A program made the position numbers and the translations under genes. From Phycisphaeraceae bacterium (lineage in GTDB: Bacteria > Planctomycetota > Phycisphaerae > Phycisphaerales > Phycisphaeraceae), in NCBI GenBank assembly GCA_020851395.1, contig JADZCW010000034.1, forward strand, positions 1 to 24,042: DNA of 24,042 nucleotides. The letters are read 5' to 3'. Each line of letters starts with the position of its first letter. Within the stretch, counting starts at the first letter, position 1. Below, piece by piece: positions 1 to 7,406 of this stretch. The notes beneath the pieces were generated by a model. It ran no database searches. It had not been told where the DNA came from and was given only the letters and a program-made list of their open reading frames with translations.

Positions 1-1554
1 ATCAACAACACGGGGACGGTGGCGCTGCAATGGGACGCCTACGGCTTGCCGCAGGGCAATCCCAACTCGTGGAGCCCGACGACCCAGCTCGTGTTCCACT
101 CCAAGCCCGAAGGGGCCACCACCAGCGCCCTGTTCGCGATCAGCAACGTCAAGTCCGCGGCCGGCGCGACCTTCCTGCCCGATCAGCCGGGGGGCTGGCG
201 GGCGATCTTCTGGGAGGTCAATCGCAGTCGGTATTTTCCAGGAGATATCCTGGGCATCACGTCGACGCTGCCGACGCTCGGCGGAGCAACGATCGCCTGG
301 GGGATGAATGATGAGAACCAGATTGTCGGCACGTCGAGCATCAGCCCGTCGAGCTCTGAAGACATGCTGCTGAGGGCTTTTCTCTATGACGACGGGCTGA
401 TCGACCTCAACACGCTGCTGGTATCGAATCCGGGGTGGCTGCTGCTGGGGGCGCAGGACATCAACGAGAACGGCCAGATCGTCGGTTGGGGGATCAATCC
501 CCAGGGCGAACGGCATGCCTTCCTGCTCACGCCGGTGCCCGAGCCCGGGACGATGGGCCTGCTGCTGATCGGCGCCGCCGCCTGCCTGAGGCGTGGACGC
601 CGACGCATCGGCGGCCCCTTGCGTGACCAGGGCTCGTACGCCGTCCGGACAACGACCCGGCGACGACACGCGGGCGTGACGATCACCGAAGTGGTCGTGA
701 CGGCGGCCATCACGACCGTCACCTTCACGTTGCTCCTGCCGGGCATTGGCATGGTCCGCTCGAGCTCGGCGGTCACCAGCTGCCAGAGCAACGCCAAGTT
801 CCTCTGCGGCGCGTTCCTGGACTACGCCGTGGAGCATCAGAACATCGGCGTGCCGGACGAACGCAAGCCGGCCTACAAGCTCGTCAACGGTAATGTCGTG
901 CCCGCCAGTGACAATTCGTGGGCCACATCCTTGATCAGCAAGCTCTCCGATCGGAAGCTGAGTTGGTTCGGGATTCTGGAGGATGGTCAGTACATCACCC
1001 CCGATCAGCTCGGGCGGGTGATCTGCCCGGTCATTCCCAACGCTCATCGCCGGCAGACCAGCCTGGTCAGCGCGACGGGCGTCTACAATTGGCCGACAGA
1101 CTACGTCATCAATACCTTCGGCATGAATGCCAGCATCGAGTTGGCTGAGGAGCCGGCACGCAACGTCTTGGTCGGCGAGCCGAACATGGACCGTGGGGCT
1201 GTCAACTACATGGTCATGTGCATCGAGCCCGGCACGTATGGCACGCGCAATGACATCGAGCAGCACCGGGTTGGCTCGCTGTCCTTCGGATTTGTCGACG
1301 GCCACGCCGCCCGGGTGCCGATTCCCGATGCCACTGGGCCTACGATGCAGGATCGGGCCAAGATCATTCTCGGCGGCTCTTATCCTCAATTGTCACTGAG
1401 TCTCGGCTCGCCGGTAAAATCCCTCGCTACAGCGTACAACAACGTGATGTGGTGGCACCGCGGCAATGTGCGGGGCACCAGCAGCGATCGTGACCTGGCC
1501 ACCATTGTCTATCAGCCGGTCAACAACCTCACCCCGCAGGTGCCGGTGCAGTAG
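1..1554 (+). CDS. PEP-CTERM/HAF-repeat protein fused to a prepilin-like H-X-DG protein (5' partial)
   Basis: The frame is open from base 1, so the true start lies upstream; the GTG at 19 is only the first start codon visible. Residues 1 to about 175 (counted from base 1) carry HAF-type extracellular repeats (NDENQIVG, NENGQIVG, HAFL). A PEP-CTERM tail follows: VPEP at residues 179-182, a hydrophobic stretch, then RRGRRR. Normally such a protein ends there. Here the frame continues through an Arg-rich 29-residue linker into a prepilin-type signal (G225 then VTITEV, Glu at +5), a hydrophobic helix, a CQSNAKF segment and an HRVGSLSFGFVDGH motif. That motif resembles the planctomycete prepilin-like H-X9-DG family, although its spacing here is X10. 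The protein is probably exported, with both halves outside the inner membrane. A TTG at 619 could start the second half separately, but I see no convincing ribosome site. Domain identities are solid; whether the fusion is biological is uncertain. Confidence 0.75.
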   Translation: MNNTGTVALQWDAYGLPQGNPNSWSPTTQLVFHSKPEGATTSALFAISNVKSAAGATFLPDQPGGWRAIFWEVNRSRYFPGDILGITSTLPTLGGATIAWGMNDENQIVGTSSISPSSSEDMLLRAFLYDDGLIDLNTLLVSNPGWLLLGAQDINENGQIVGWGINPQGERHAFLLTPVPEPGTMGLLLIGAAACLRRGRRRIGGPLRDQGSYAVRTTTRRRHAGVTITEVVVTAAITTVTFTLLLPGIGMVRSSSAVTSCQSNAKFLCGAFLDYAVEHQNIGVPDERKPAYKLVNGNVVPASDNSWATSLISKLSDRKLSWFGILEDGQYITPDQLGRVICPVIPNAHRRQTSLVSATGVYNWPTDYVINTFGMNASIELAEEPARNVLVGEPNMDRGAVNYMVMCIEPGTYGTRNDIEQHRVGSLSFGFVDGHAARVPIPDATGPTMQDRAKIILGGSYPQLSLSLGSPVKSLATAYNNVMWWHRGNVRGTSSDRDLATIVYQPVNNLTPQVPVQ

Positions 1555-1612
1555 CGGCGATGGCGTGATCTCGTCTGCCGCGACGGGCCCGGCGTGGGTC
1601 CGTGGCTCCTTT

Positions 1613-1653
1613 CCCGCACGGACCGGCCGCCCTGGGCTTTCCGTGCGGGTTTT
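1613..1653 (+). terminator. Rho-independent terminator after the fusion gene
   Basis: A perfect 10-bp stem (1613-1622 CCCGCACGGA with 1640-1649 TCCGTGCGGG), a 17-nt loop and a TTTT run at 1650-1653 lie 58 bases after the stop codon. Orientation and distance fit termination of the upstream plus-strand gene. Confidence 0.8.
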
Positions 1654-1692
1654 CGTTATGGATCGATGGCGGGGGAGGGTCCACGAAAGCGT

Positions 1693-1722
1693 CAAGGCCG
1701 GTCCCGGCTGGGAACGGCCTTG
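1693..1722 (-). terminator. Weak terminator-like hairpin downstream of cheV
   Basis: CAAGGCCG (1693-1700) pairs with CGGCCTTG (1715-1722), with an inner TCCC/GGGA helix around a GGCT loop. On the minus strand it follows cheV by about 50 bases. Only a poor T tract (TTTCG) follows on that strand, so this is a hairpin rather than a clear intrinsic terminator. Confidence 0.3.
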
Positions 1723-1771
1723 GGCCTGGCGTGCGGCGGGTTGGTTTGATGCGGAGGAGGAGGCGATCGGG

Positions 1772-2698
1772 TCAGGCGGCGGCCTTGTGGGCCTCGTGGA
1801 CGCAGCGGTCGACGAGGTCGACCAGGTGCGGGAGGTCGGGCTTGGCGATCTGCTCGTCGGCGCCGACCTGCTCGCCCTTGTGCAGGGTGTCGGGGGTGAT
1901 CAGGGAGCTGAAGAGGATGACGGGCATCTTCTTCATGGCGGCGTCGGCCTTGATCTTGCGGGTCAGGTGCAGGCCGTCGACGCGTGGCATTTCGATGTCG
2001 GTGATGACCACGTCGGCGGCGCCGTCGGGCTGATTCAGGGCGGTCCAGGCGTCCTGGCCGTTGGAGAACGCGCGGACCTGGGTGTAGCCGCTCTGGCGCA
2101 GGACGCGTTCCATGATGCCGCGGATGAACTTGCTGTCCTCGGCCAGGACGACCCGGCATCGGCCGCGGTCGACGCCGAGCTTGTTCTCGACGCGTTCGAT
2201 GTGCAGGCGGTCCTCCATGCTGATGTGGTCGACGATGGACTCGAAGTCGAGCATGAGCACGAGGCGGTCCTCGATCTGGGTGATGCCGGTGATGGCGAAG
2301 TGGGACTTGCTGCTGGTCTCGGGCACGTCCTTCATGTGGCCCCAGTTCATGCGGTAGATCTGCTCAACGCGTTCGACCTGGAAGGCGGAGCGTCGGCCGT
2401 TGAACTCGGTGACGATGATGCGGCGCTGGTCGCTCTGGGGGGGGAGCTGAAGGTACTTGTGCAGGTCGATCAGGGGCAGGAGGCCGCCGCGGAGGTTGAA
2501 CATGCCCAGGACGCAGGGGTGCTGTCGGGGGGCGGCGGCGACGGGGACGGGGAGGATGACCTCGCGGACCTTGGCGACGTTGACGCCGAAGACGCCCTGG
2601 CCGACGGCGAAGACCAGGACCTCGAGCTCGTTGGTGCCGGACTCGAGGAGGATCTCGGCTTGTCCCTGTCTGGTCGGACCGACGGTCAATGCGCTCAT
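1772..2698 (-). CDS. cheV: CheV-type chemotaxis coupling protein (CheW + receiver)
   Basis: The 308-residue protein has an N-terminal CheW-like domain (about residues 20-165, with VFGVNVAKVREV and GMFNLRGGLLPLIDL) and a C-terminal response-regulator receiver domain (about 180-300). The receiver keeps the acidic pair E187/D188, the likely phosphoacceptor D234 in VVITDIEMP, S264 in LFSS and K286 in AKPD, so it should be phosphorylatable. In the CheV family such proteins couple chemoreceptors to CheA, and phosphorylation of the receiver tunes adaptation. The ATG at 2698 is preceded on the minus strand by GGGAG with 8-base spacing, which supports this start. No other chemotaxis gene is visible nearby, so it stands alone between a terminator region and a divergent tRNA gene. 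The family assignment is secure; the receptor array it serves is unknown. Confidence 0.92.
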   Translation of the reverse strand: MSALTVGPTRQGQAEILLESGTNELEVLVFAVGQGVFGVNVAKVREVILPVPVAAAPRQHPCVLGMFNLRGGLLPLIDLHKYLQLPPQSDQRRIIVTEFNGRRSAFQVERVEQIYRMNWGHMKDVPETSSKSHFAITGITQIEDRLVLMLDFESIVDHISMEDRLHIERVENKLGVDRGRCRVVLAEDSKFIRGIMERVLRQSGYTQVRAFSNGQDAWTALNQPDGAADVVITDIEMPRVDGLHLTRKIKADAAMKKMPVILFSSLITPDTLHKGEQVGADEQIAKPDLPHLVDLVDRCVHEAHKAAA

Positions 2699-2798
2699 GG
2701 TGTGTGCTCCCGCCGGGCTGGGCGTCGTTCCCGGTTCGCGTCAGCGCTGGTATCGGCAGGCGGTCGCAACGGCTTGACCCGCATGACCTTTCGGGAGT

Positions 2799-2827
2799 TT
2801 GACAGTGAAATGGGCTGTTCGTACGCT
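2799..2827 (+). promoter_or_regulatory. Sigma-70-type promoter for tRNA-His
   Basis: TTGACA at 2799-2804 (perfect -35) is followed by a 17-base spacer and TACGCT at 2822-2827 (-10). The expected start near 2834 lies about 30 bases before the mature tRNA. Confidence 0.7.
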
Positions 2828-2862
2828 TGAGGGTCTGATCGATGGTCGCCCGCGACGGCGAT

Positions 2863-2937
2863 GGTGAGCGTAGCTCAGTTGGTTAGAGCACCAGGTTGTG
2901 GTCCTGGGGGTCGGGGGTTCGAATCCCCTCGCTCACC
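2863..2937 (+). tRNA. tRNA-His (GTG anticodon)
   Basis: A full cloverleaf can be drawn. The acceptor stem is GTGAGCG 2864-2870 with CGCTCAC 2930-2936. The D arm contains AGCTCAGTTGGTTAGAGC. The anticodon stem is CCAGG/CCTGG around TTGTGGT, with anticodon GTG at 2898-2900. The T stem is GGGGG/CCCCT around TTCGAAT. G2863 can serve as the extra -1 guanosine opposite discriminator C2937, the identity element typical of tRNA-His. The 3' CCA is not encoded. Confidence 0.96.
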
Positions 2938-3049
2938 CTTTCTGCTTAGAGGTTTGCCCGACAAGTGACGGGGCGGTCCCATAACGCGGGGCCGGCCGCG
3001 GGGGGATGGGTCGGCGCGCGTCGGCCGCTCGGGCGATACACTTATTCGC

Positions 3050-3883
3050 ATGGTCGTGAACGAATTGGCGTACGTCGGCGGGTGGTGCCTGGCCCGGCTC
3101 GAGGGGACGGGAAGGTTCGGGCGTTTCGCGGCCTCGGCCGTGGCGTGGATGGTCCGGGACATCAACAAGTGGCAGCGATGGCGGCTGCTGACGCCGCAGC
3201 TTTTTTCGATCGGCACCAAGTCGATCCCGATCATCCTGCTGCTGGGGGTGTTCGTGGGGATGGTGCTGGCGGTCGAGGCGTATGACCAGTTCGCGGCGAT
3301 CGGGCAGCAGGACCGGCTGGGGGGGATCATCAATATTTCGGTCGTGAAGCAGATCGGGCCGGTGCTGGCGGCGGTGATGATCGCGGGGCGCGTCGGGGGG
3401 TCGGTCTCGGCGGAGCTGGGGACGATGCGCGTCACCGAGCAGCTCGACGCGATGCGGGTGATGGGGACGGACCCGGTGGCGTATCTGGTCGTGCCGCGCG
3501 TGCTGGCGTGCCTGATCATGATCCCGCTGCTGACGGTGCTGTCGGACCTGATGGGCATCGCCGGCGGGTACTGGGTGACGGTCAACGGCTTCGGCGTCAA
3601 CGGTGACGAGTACTGGCGGTTCAGCCGGGCATTCATCGGGGCGTGGGAGGTCTTCTCGGGGCTCTCGAAGAGCGTGCTGTTCGGCCTGTCGATCGGGCTG
3701 ATCAGTTGTTACAAGGGGTTCCACTGCCGGGAGGGGGCCGCGGGGGTGGGGCGCGCGGCGACGGACTCGTTCGTCACGAGCTTCGTGGCGATCATCATCA
3801 TCAACTTCTTCCTGGCCAAGTTCCTCAAGGACTTGTTCGTGGCCATCTACGGCCCGGCGGCGATCACGGCGTTCTCGGGGTGA
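3050..3883 (+). CDS. mlaE: MlaE/YrbE-family ABC transporter permease
   Basis: The 277-residue integral membrane protein has about five hydrophobic segments and the hallmark MlaE core. This runs from GMVLAVEAYDQFAAIG through QIGPVLAAVMIAGRVGG and the coupling-like segment ELGTMRVTEQLDAMRVMG to DPVAYLVVPR. In the Mla family this subunit is the permease of an ABC complex that moves phospholipids between the inner and outer membranes, together with an ATPase (MlaF) and an MCE-domain protein (MlaD). Neither partner lies on either side here: a tRNA precedes it and a convergent folE2 follows. No Shine-Dalgarno precedes the ATG. A TACACT box at 3037-3042 lies so close that the message might be leaderless, which is an inference. 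Length is normal for the family. A downstream start is possible because the first 40 residues are weakly conserved. Confidence 0.88.
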   Translation: MVVNELAYVGGWCLARLEGTGRFGRFAASAVAWMVRDINKWQRWRLLTPQLFSIGTKSIPIILLLGVFVGMVLAVEAYDQFAAIGQQDRLGGIINISVVKQIGPVLAAVMIAGRVGGSVSAELGTMRVTEQLDAMRVMGTDPVAYLVVPRVLACLIMIPLLTVLSDLMGIAGGYWVTVNGFGVNGDEYWRFSRAFIGAWEVFSGLSKSVLFGLSIGLISCYKGFHCREGAAGVGRAATDSFVTSFVAIIIINFFLAKFLKDLFVAIYGPAAITAFSG

Positions 3884-3898
3884 GTGCCCGTTGTTCTC

Positions 3899-3975
3899 GT
3901 AGGGCACGCATCCTGCGTGCCATGATGCATCAGTGGATCAAGATCAAACGATGGCACGCAGGATGCGTGCCCTAC
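3899..3975. repeat. Dispersed nested palindromic repeat, copy 1
   Basis: Two perfectly complementary 25-base arms (3899-3923 and 3951-3975) flank a 27-base spacer. Each arm is itself a hairpin: GGCACGCA and TGCGTGCC around a 3-base loop. It lies between two convergent genes (mlaE and folE2), where it could act as a bidirectional transcript end or mRNA stabiliser. The right arm recurs exactly at 11024-11048. Confidence 0.9.
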
Positions 3976-3991
3976 CCGTCAGACCGCTCGC

Positions 3992-4885
3992 TCACGTTCG
4001 CGGCTCGTGGTCGCGGTGCTTGTCCTTCTCGACCAGGGCGTAGGCGTTGTGGTTGTGGATGGACTCGAAGTTTTCCGAGATCACCTGGTACCAGGCTATG
4101 CGTGGCTCCTTGTCCAGGGCTACGGCCAGGTCGCGGACGATGTCCTCGACGAACTTGGGGTTGTCGTAGGCGGTCTCGGTGACCCACTTCTCGTCCGGTC
4201 GCTTGAGCACGGAGAAGACCGGCACGCTGGCGGACTTCTCAATGGTCTCGAAGAGCTCCTCGATCCACATGAACTTGCCGGGCTCGAAGCGGACCTTGGC
4301 CTCGATCTCGCAGCGCTGGTTGTGGGCGCCGTAGGCGGAGATCTCCTTGGAGCAGGGGCAGAGGCTGGCGGCGGGGACCTTGACGGCCATGACGAAGTCG
4401 TCGTGGTCGTTGGCGGAGCACTCGAAGGTGACCTGGAGGTCGAGCATGCCCTCGGAGCCGGTGACGGGGGCCTTCTTGCGGACGAAGTAGGCGAAGGTGA
4501 GCTCGAGGTGGGCCTCCTCGGCCTCGAGGCGGTCCTTGATGTCGTGGCAGACCTTCATCATGTGGTTGGAGCGCAGCGAGACGTGGTGCTCGTTAAGGAC
4601 CTCGAGGAAGCGGCTCATGTGGGTGCCCTTCTGGTAATGGGGCAGGCCCACGTACATGTTGACGGTGGCGACGGTGTGGACGACGCCGCCGGTGGCTGGG
4701 CAGTGCAGGGTGATGGGGTAGCGGATGTTGCGGACGCCGACCTTGTCGATGGCCACGCGGCGCAGGTCGTGGCTGGCCTGGACGTCGGGCATGGCCGAGG
4801 GGGCGCCGCGGGACGGCGTGGGGGCCGCGGGGGCGTGGACGGCGGAGCTGCTTTCCGGGGCCGGGGGAACGGAACCCTGCATCAT
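3992..4885 (-). CDS. folE2: GTP cyclohydrolase FolE2 (type IB)
   Basis: This 297-residue enzyme of the FolE2 family converts GTP to 7,8-dihydroneopterin triphosphate, the first step toward tetrahydrofolate and also toward queuosine precursors. The family signature SLCPCSKEISAYGAHNQR is present, with probable metal ligands C176, H188 and E232 (numbered from this start). I chose the ATG at 4885 because AGAAAGG lies 5 bases upstream on the minus strand. A longer frame reaches 4993, but it would begin upstream of the predicted transcription start and adds an unconserved tail. The N-terminal 35 residues are Pro/Ala/Ser-rich and probably disordered. FolE2 is known as the less zinc-dependent alternative to FolE and is often zinc-regulated, but I see no clear Zur-like operator. 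It converges on mlaE and diverges from the subtilase gene. Confidence 0.94.
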   Translation of the reverse strand: MMQGSVPPAPESSSAVHAPAAPTPSRGAPSAMPDVQASHDLRRVAIDKVGVRNIRYPITLHCPATGGVVHTVATVNMYVGLPHYQKGTHMSRFLEVLNEHHVSLRSNHMMKVCHDIKDRLEAEEAHLELTFAYFVRKKAPVTGSEGMLDLQVTFECSANDHDDFVMAVKVPAASLCPCSKEISAYGAHNQRCEIEAKVRFEPGKFMWIEELFETIEKSASVPVFSVLKRPDEKWVTETAYDNPKFVEDIVRDLAVALDKEPRIAWYQVISENFESIHNHNAYALVEKDKHRDHEPRT

Positions 4886-4940
4886 TCGGGCCTTTCTGAG
4901 CACTTGGTGGGCTGGAATCACGGGTTGGGTGGGATGTTTT

Positions 4941-4969
4941 ATCGTAGAGGCCCTGGGGCCTCGTGGCAA
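4941..4969 (-). promoter_or_regulatory. Probable folE2 promoter
   Basis: Read on the minus strand, TTGCCA (4969-4964) is followed by exactly 17 bases and TACGAT (4946-4941). Predicted initiation near 4934 gives a leader of about 50 bases before the folE2 ATG at 4885. Confidence 0.55.
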
Positions 4970-5219
4970 AGCCCGCGAACCGGCCTGGTGCATGGCCCGA
5001 CAAGGTTGCGGGAAAGGATCTTGCGCAGATTACCCAGGCTGCGTTAGACGGATTTCTTCCGGACATCACTGGATATGACGCCGCTGACGGCCCTACAGCC
5101 CGCATGACAGCCCCCGCCCCAGACAGAGATTTCATTTTTTACTAGTTTCGCGGGGGCATCGGGGGTATGCTTGGAAACGTCGGAAGGCCAGGTGCACAAT
5201 GGGCCTACCGACACTACAA

Positions 5220-5262
5220 CCCACCCCCGGAACCCCCTGCACCCCGGAGCCCCCGGAAACCC
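5220..5262 (-). other. Potential G-quadruplex tract
   Basis: Six runs of 3-5 C on the plus strand (5220-5222, 5224-5228, 5233-5237, 5242-5245, 5250-5254, 5260-5262) give six G runs on the minus strand, separated by 1-5 base loops. It lies upstream of the favoured subtilase start, on the template strand. Confidence 0.5.
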
Positions 5263-5307
5263 GGACACGTTCGCGACACCGGGCAACCGGCCCGACGGAG
5301 ACGACGC

Positions 5308-7317
5308 TTGGCAAAGACCTGGACAGCGACCGTATTCGCCAACCCGTTGATGCGGCAGCGTCTGATCGCGGCGGCCTGGCTGGCGATGCTGACGGCCCTT
5401 CTGGTCGCGGCGCCGCGAGCGCAGGCGATCCAGTCGACGACTTACGCCTACGACATCAACGCGCTGTTCGGGGCCAACACGTTCTATGACGCGGGCTACA
5501 CGGGCACCCGCGCGGTCGTGGCGAACATCGAAGCGGGGCTGGCGTGGAACCAGCACGAGACGCTGACCCATGTCTCGACCCTGCTGTACGACCCGACGCA
5601 CTCGGGGCCGCACGTCGGAGAGTTCGACTATCACGCCACCGAGGTGGCCCAGGCCGCGGCAGGGCGGGGCGACACCGCCAAACAGAGGGGCTTCGCCTAC
5701 GGCGCCACGCTGTGGTCCGGTGCCATCGCGTCGGACTGGCCGAGCGCTCCGACGGGGACGAGTTTCAGCTTCACCCGTCAGTCGTTCCTCTACCCGTACG
5801 TCACCAGCCTCAGGACGGCGGTCAGTGGTCGCAAGGCCGACGTGGTCAACTCGTCCTGGGGATATTCCGAGACGTCCACCACGGGATTCAACTGGGTGAC
5901 CTGCGTCATCGACACCCTGGCGTGGGAGTCAGGCAAGACCGTCGTGCTCGCGGCGGGCAATGGCGGCCCGACCACCAACTCGGTCCTGGCGCCGGGGACG
6001 GGCTACAACGGCATCACCGTCGGGGCTGTGGGCAATGAGAGCACCACCCCGCCGTACGTCCAGTACGCGAGCTTCTCGTCTCGCGGCCCGGGGGATTACC
6101 TTGACCCCACTTCCGGCGAGGTGATCACGGGGGTGCGGGCCCAGGTGGATATCCTCGCGCCCGGCAGCCACTTCACGCTGGCCAGGTACGGCGGGACCAC
6201 CGGCTCGAACACGGGCGGCACCGACCCCACGGGCGGCGCGACCAACCTCTATAACACGAACCAGACCGGCACGTCCTTCGCCTCGCCGATCGTCGCGGGC
6301 GGCGCGGCCCTGCTGGTCGACGCGGGCTACGACCGTTACGGCGGGGGCACGTCGGTCGACGGCCGGGTGATCAAGGCTGTTCTGCTCAACTCGGCGTACA
6401 AGGACCAGGCCTGGACCAACAACCAGCAGAACGTCGCGGGCGTCATCCGCACGGCGCAATCCCTTGACTATAACCGCGGGGCCGGGGTGATCGACCTCAA
6501 GAAGGCGTTCTCGCAGTACACCGTCGGCACCCACGACCTGCCCAATCTCACCGGCGGCACGGCCTATGCCGTGGGCTGGGACTACGGGTCGGTCTCCGAG
6601 TCCTCGGGCAACACGGACTACTACCTCTCCCAGCCCCTGGCGGCCAACAGCAAGTTGACCGTGACGCTCGACTGGTTCGTGCAGCGGTCGTTCAACACCA
6701 ACACGATGAACGTCTACAACGAGGTCTGTTTCGACAACCTGGATCTTCAGGTCTGGTCGGTGGTCAACGGGCTGCCCTCGGTGCTCGTGGCCGAGTCGGT
6801 CAGCCAGTACAACAACGTCGAGCACCTGGACTTTGCGCTGCCCCAGACGGGCCACTACATGGTCCGCGTCCATTGGGCGGGACAGAACTTCGACTTCACC
6901 AGCAGCACCAAGCAGGAATCCTACGGCCTGGCCTGGTCGGCTCAGCCGGTGCTGGGGGACCTCAACGGCGATGGGCTGGTCAATGTCCAGGACATTAATC
7001 CGTTCGTCCTGGCCCTGGCGGACGCTGGTCAGTTCGCCCTGACGTATCCCAATGTTCTGCTGGCCCTGACGGGCGATATGAGCGGGGACGGTTTGGTCGA
7101 CGTCCAGGACATCAACCCCTTCGTGGCGTTGCTGGCTGGGTCGGCGGGCATCGGGTCGGACGCGGCGATGAGCCTGCTGCCGCAAGCGCTCCAGGACGCC
7201 GCGGCGGGAGCGATCGATCCGACGTCGCTGAGCGTGATCCCCGAGCCGGCGAGCGCGATGCTCCTGCTCGTCGGAGCGGGCGGGGTCTTCATGCGTCGGC
7301 GCGGGTCCGGCCGCTGA
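5308..7317 (+). CDS. Secreted subtilisin-like protein with dockerin repeats and PEP-CTERM tail
   Basis: Numbering is from TTG 5308 (669 residues). I prefer this start because GGAG lies 7 bases upstream and a normal signal peptide follows (LIAAAWLAMLTALLVAAPRAQA, cut near residue 40). ATG 5167 would add a proline-rich extension ahead of the signal. The S8-like domain (about 45-450) keeps H109 (DYHATEVA), oxyanion Asn N218 (AAGNGG) and nucleophile S323 (GTSFASP). The usual catalytic Asp is Glu75 (VANIEAG). A beta-sandwich-like region follows, then two dockerin-type EF-hand loops (GDLNGDGLVNVQD at 550-562 and GDMSGDGLVDVQD at 589-601), and finally IPEP, a hydrophobic helix and RRRGSGR. It is probably exported by Sec and anchored or released by an exosortase-type system. 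Whether it is proteolytically active is open because of the Asp-to-Glu change. Confidence 0.85.
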   Translation: MAKTWTATVFANPLMRQRLIAAAWLAMLTALLVAAPRAQAIQSTTYAYDINALFGANTFYDAGYTGTRAVVANIEAGLAWNQHETLTHVSTLLYDPTHSGPHVGEFDYHATEVAQAAAGRGDTAKQRGFAYGATLWSGAIASDWPSAPTGTSFSFTRQSFLYPYVTSLRTAVSGRKADVVNSSWGYSETSTTGFNWVTCVIDTLAWESGKTVVLAAGNGGPTTNSVLAPGTGYNGITVGAVGNESTTPPYVQYASFSSRGPGDYLDPTSGEVITGVRAQVDILAPGSHFTLARYGGTTGSNTGGTDPTGGATNLYNTNQTGTSFASPIVAGGAALLVDAGYDRYGGGTSVDGRVIKAVLLNSAYKDQAWTNNQQNVAGVIRTAQSLDYNRGAGVIDLKKAFSQYTVGTHDLPNLTGGTAYAVGWDYGSVSESSGNTDYYLSQPLAANSKLTVTLDWFVQRSFNTNTMNVYNEVCFDNLDLQVWSVVNGLPSVLVAESVSQYNNVEHLDFALPQTGHYMVRVHWAGQNFDFTSSTKQESYGLAWSAQPVLGDLNGDGLVNVQDINPFVLALADAGQFALTYPNVLLALTGDMSGDGLVDVQDINPFVALLAGSAGIGSDAAMSLLPQALQDAAAGAIDPTSLSVIPEPASAMLLLVGAGGVFMRRRGSGR

Positions 7318-7363
7318 ACCAGACGTTTCTTTCTGATCCCCATGCCCCTGCCCGCTGGACCGC

Positions 7364-7369
7364 TACAAT
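7364..7369 (+). promoter_or_regulatory. -10 box upstream of sppA
   Basis: TACAAT (5 of 6 to consensus) lies 38 bases before the sppA ATG. No good -35 hexamer is found at 15-18 base spacing, so this is a partial promoter call. Confidence 0.4.
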
Positions 7370-7406
7370 GGGCGGCGATCCTCTCGACCACGCCAGAGAG
7401 CCGTCC

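Larger units (their letters stand above)
4886..5307. other. Intergenic region between divergent folE2 and subtilase genes
   Basis: The 422-base gap holds the folE2 promoter (4941-4969) and an 8-bp inverted repeat (GCCCCCGC 5110-5117, GCGGGGGC 5150-5157) enclosing an AT-rich island. It also has a TATGCT box at 5166-5171 that could be a -10 for the subtilase gene, and a C-run tract at 5220-5262. The ATG at 5167 falls inside that box. No gene is convincing here. Confidence 0.6.

Noticed and set aside
1466..2830. A 454-codon plus-strand open frame opposite cheV
   Set aside because: It overlaps the well-supported cheV completely and crosses the terminator; the translation is repetitive Asp/Gly/Val/Leu typical of antisense frames.
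2863..4885. A functional link between tRNA-His and folE2 through queuosine
   Set aside because: FolE2 feeds queuosine synthesis and tRNA-His is a queuosine substrate, but the genes are on opposite strands, separated by mlaE, and FolE2 also serves folate. Proximity alone is not evidence.
5167..5307. ATG 5167 as the subtilase start
   Set aside because: It would place about 47 proline/arginine-rich residues before a normal signal peptide, has no ribosome site and lies within a TATGCT box. TTG 5308 has GGAG at good spacing.
5044..5634. A minus-strand open frame across the folE2-subtilase gap
   Set aside because: It runs into the antisense of the subtilase signal region and has no conserved features.
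5929..7185. A 418-codon minus-strand open frame inside the subtilase gene
   Set aside because: Antisense to conserved subtilase and dockerin motifs, with Arg/Val-rich composition and no recognisable domain.
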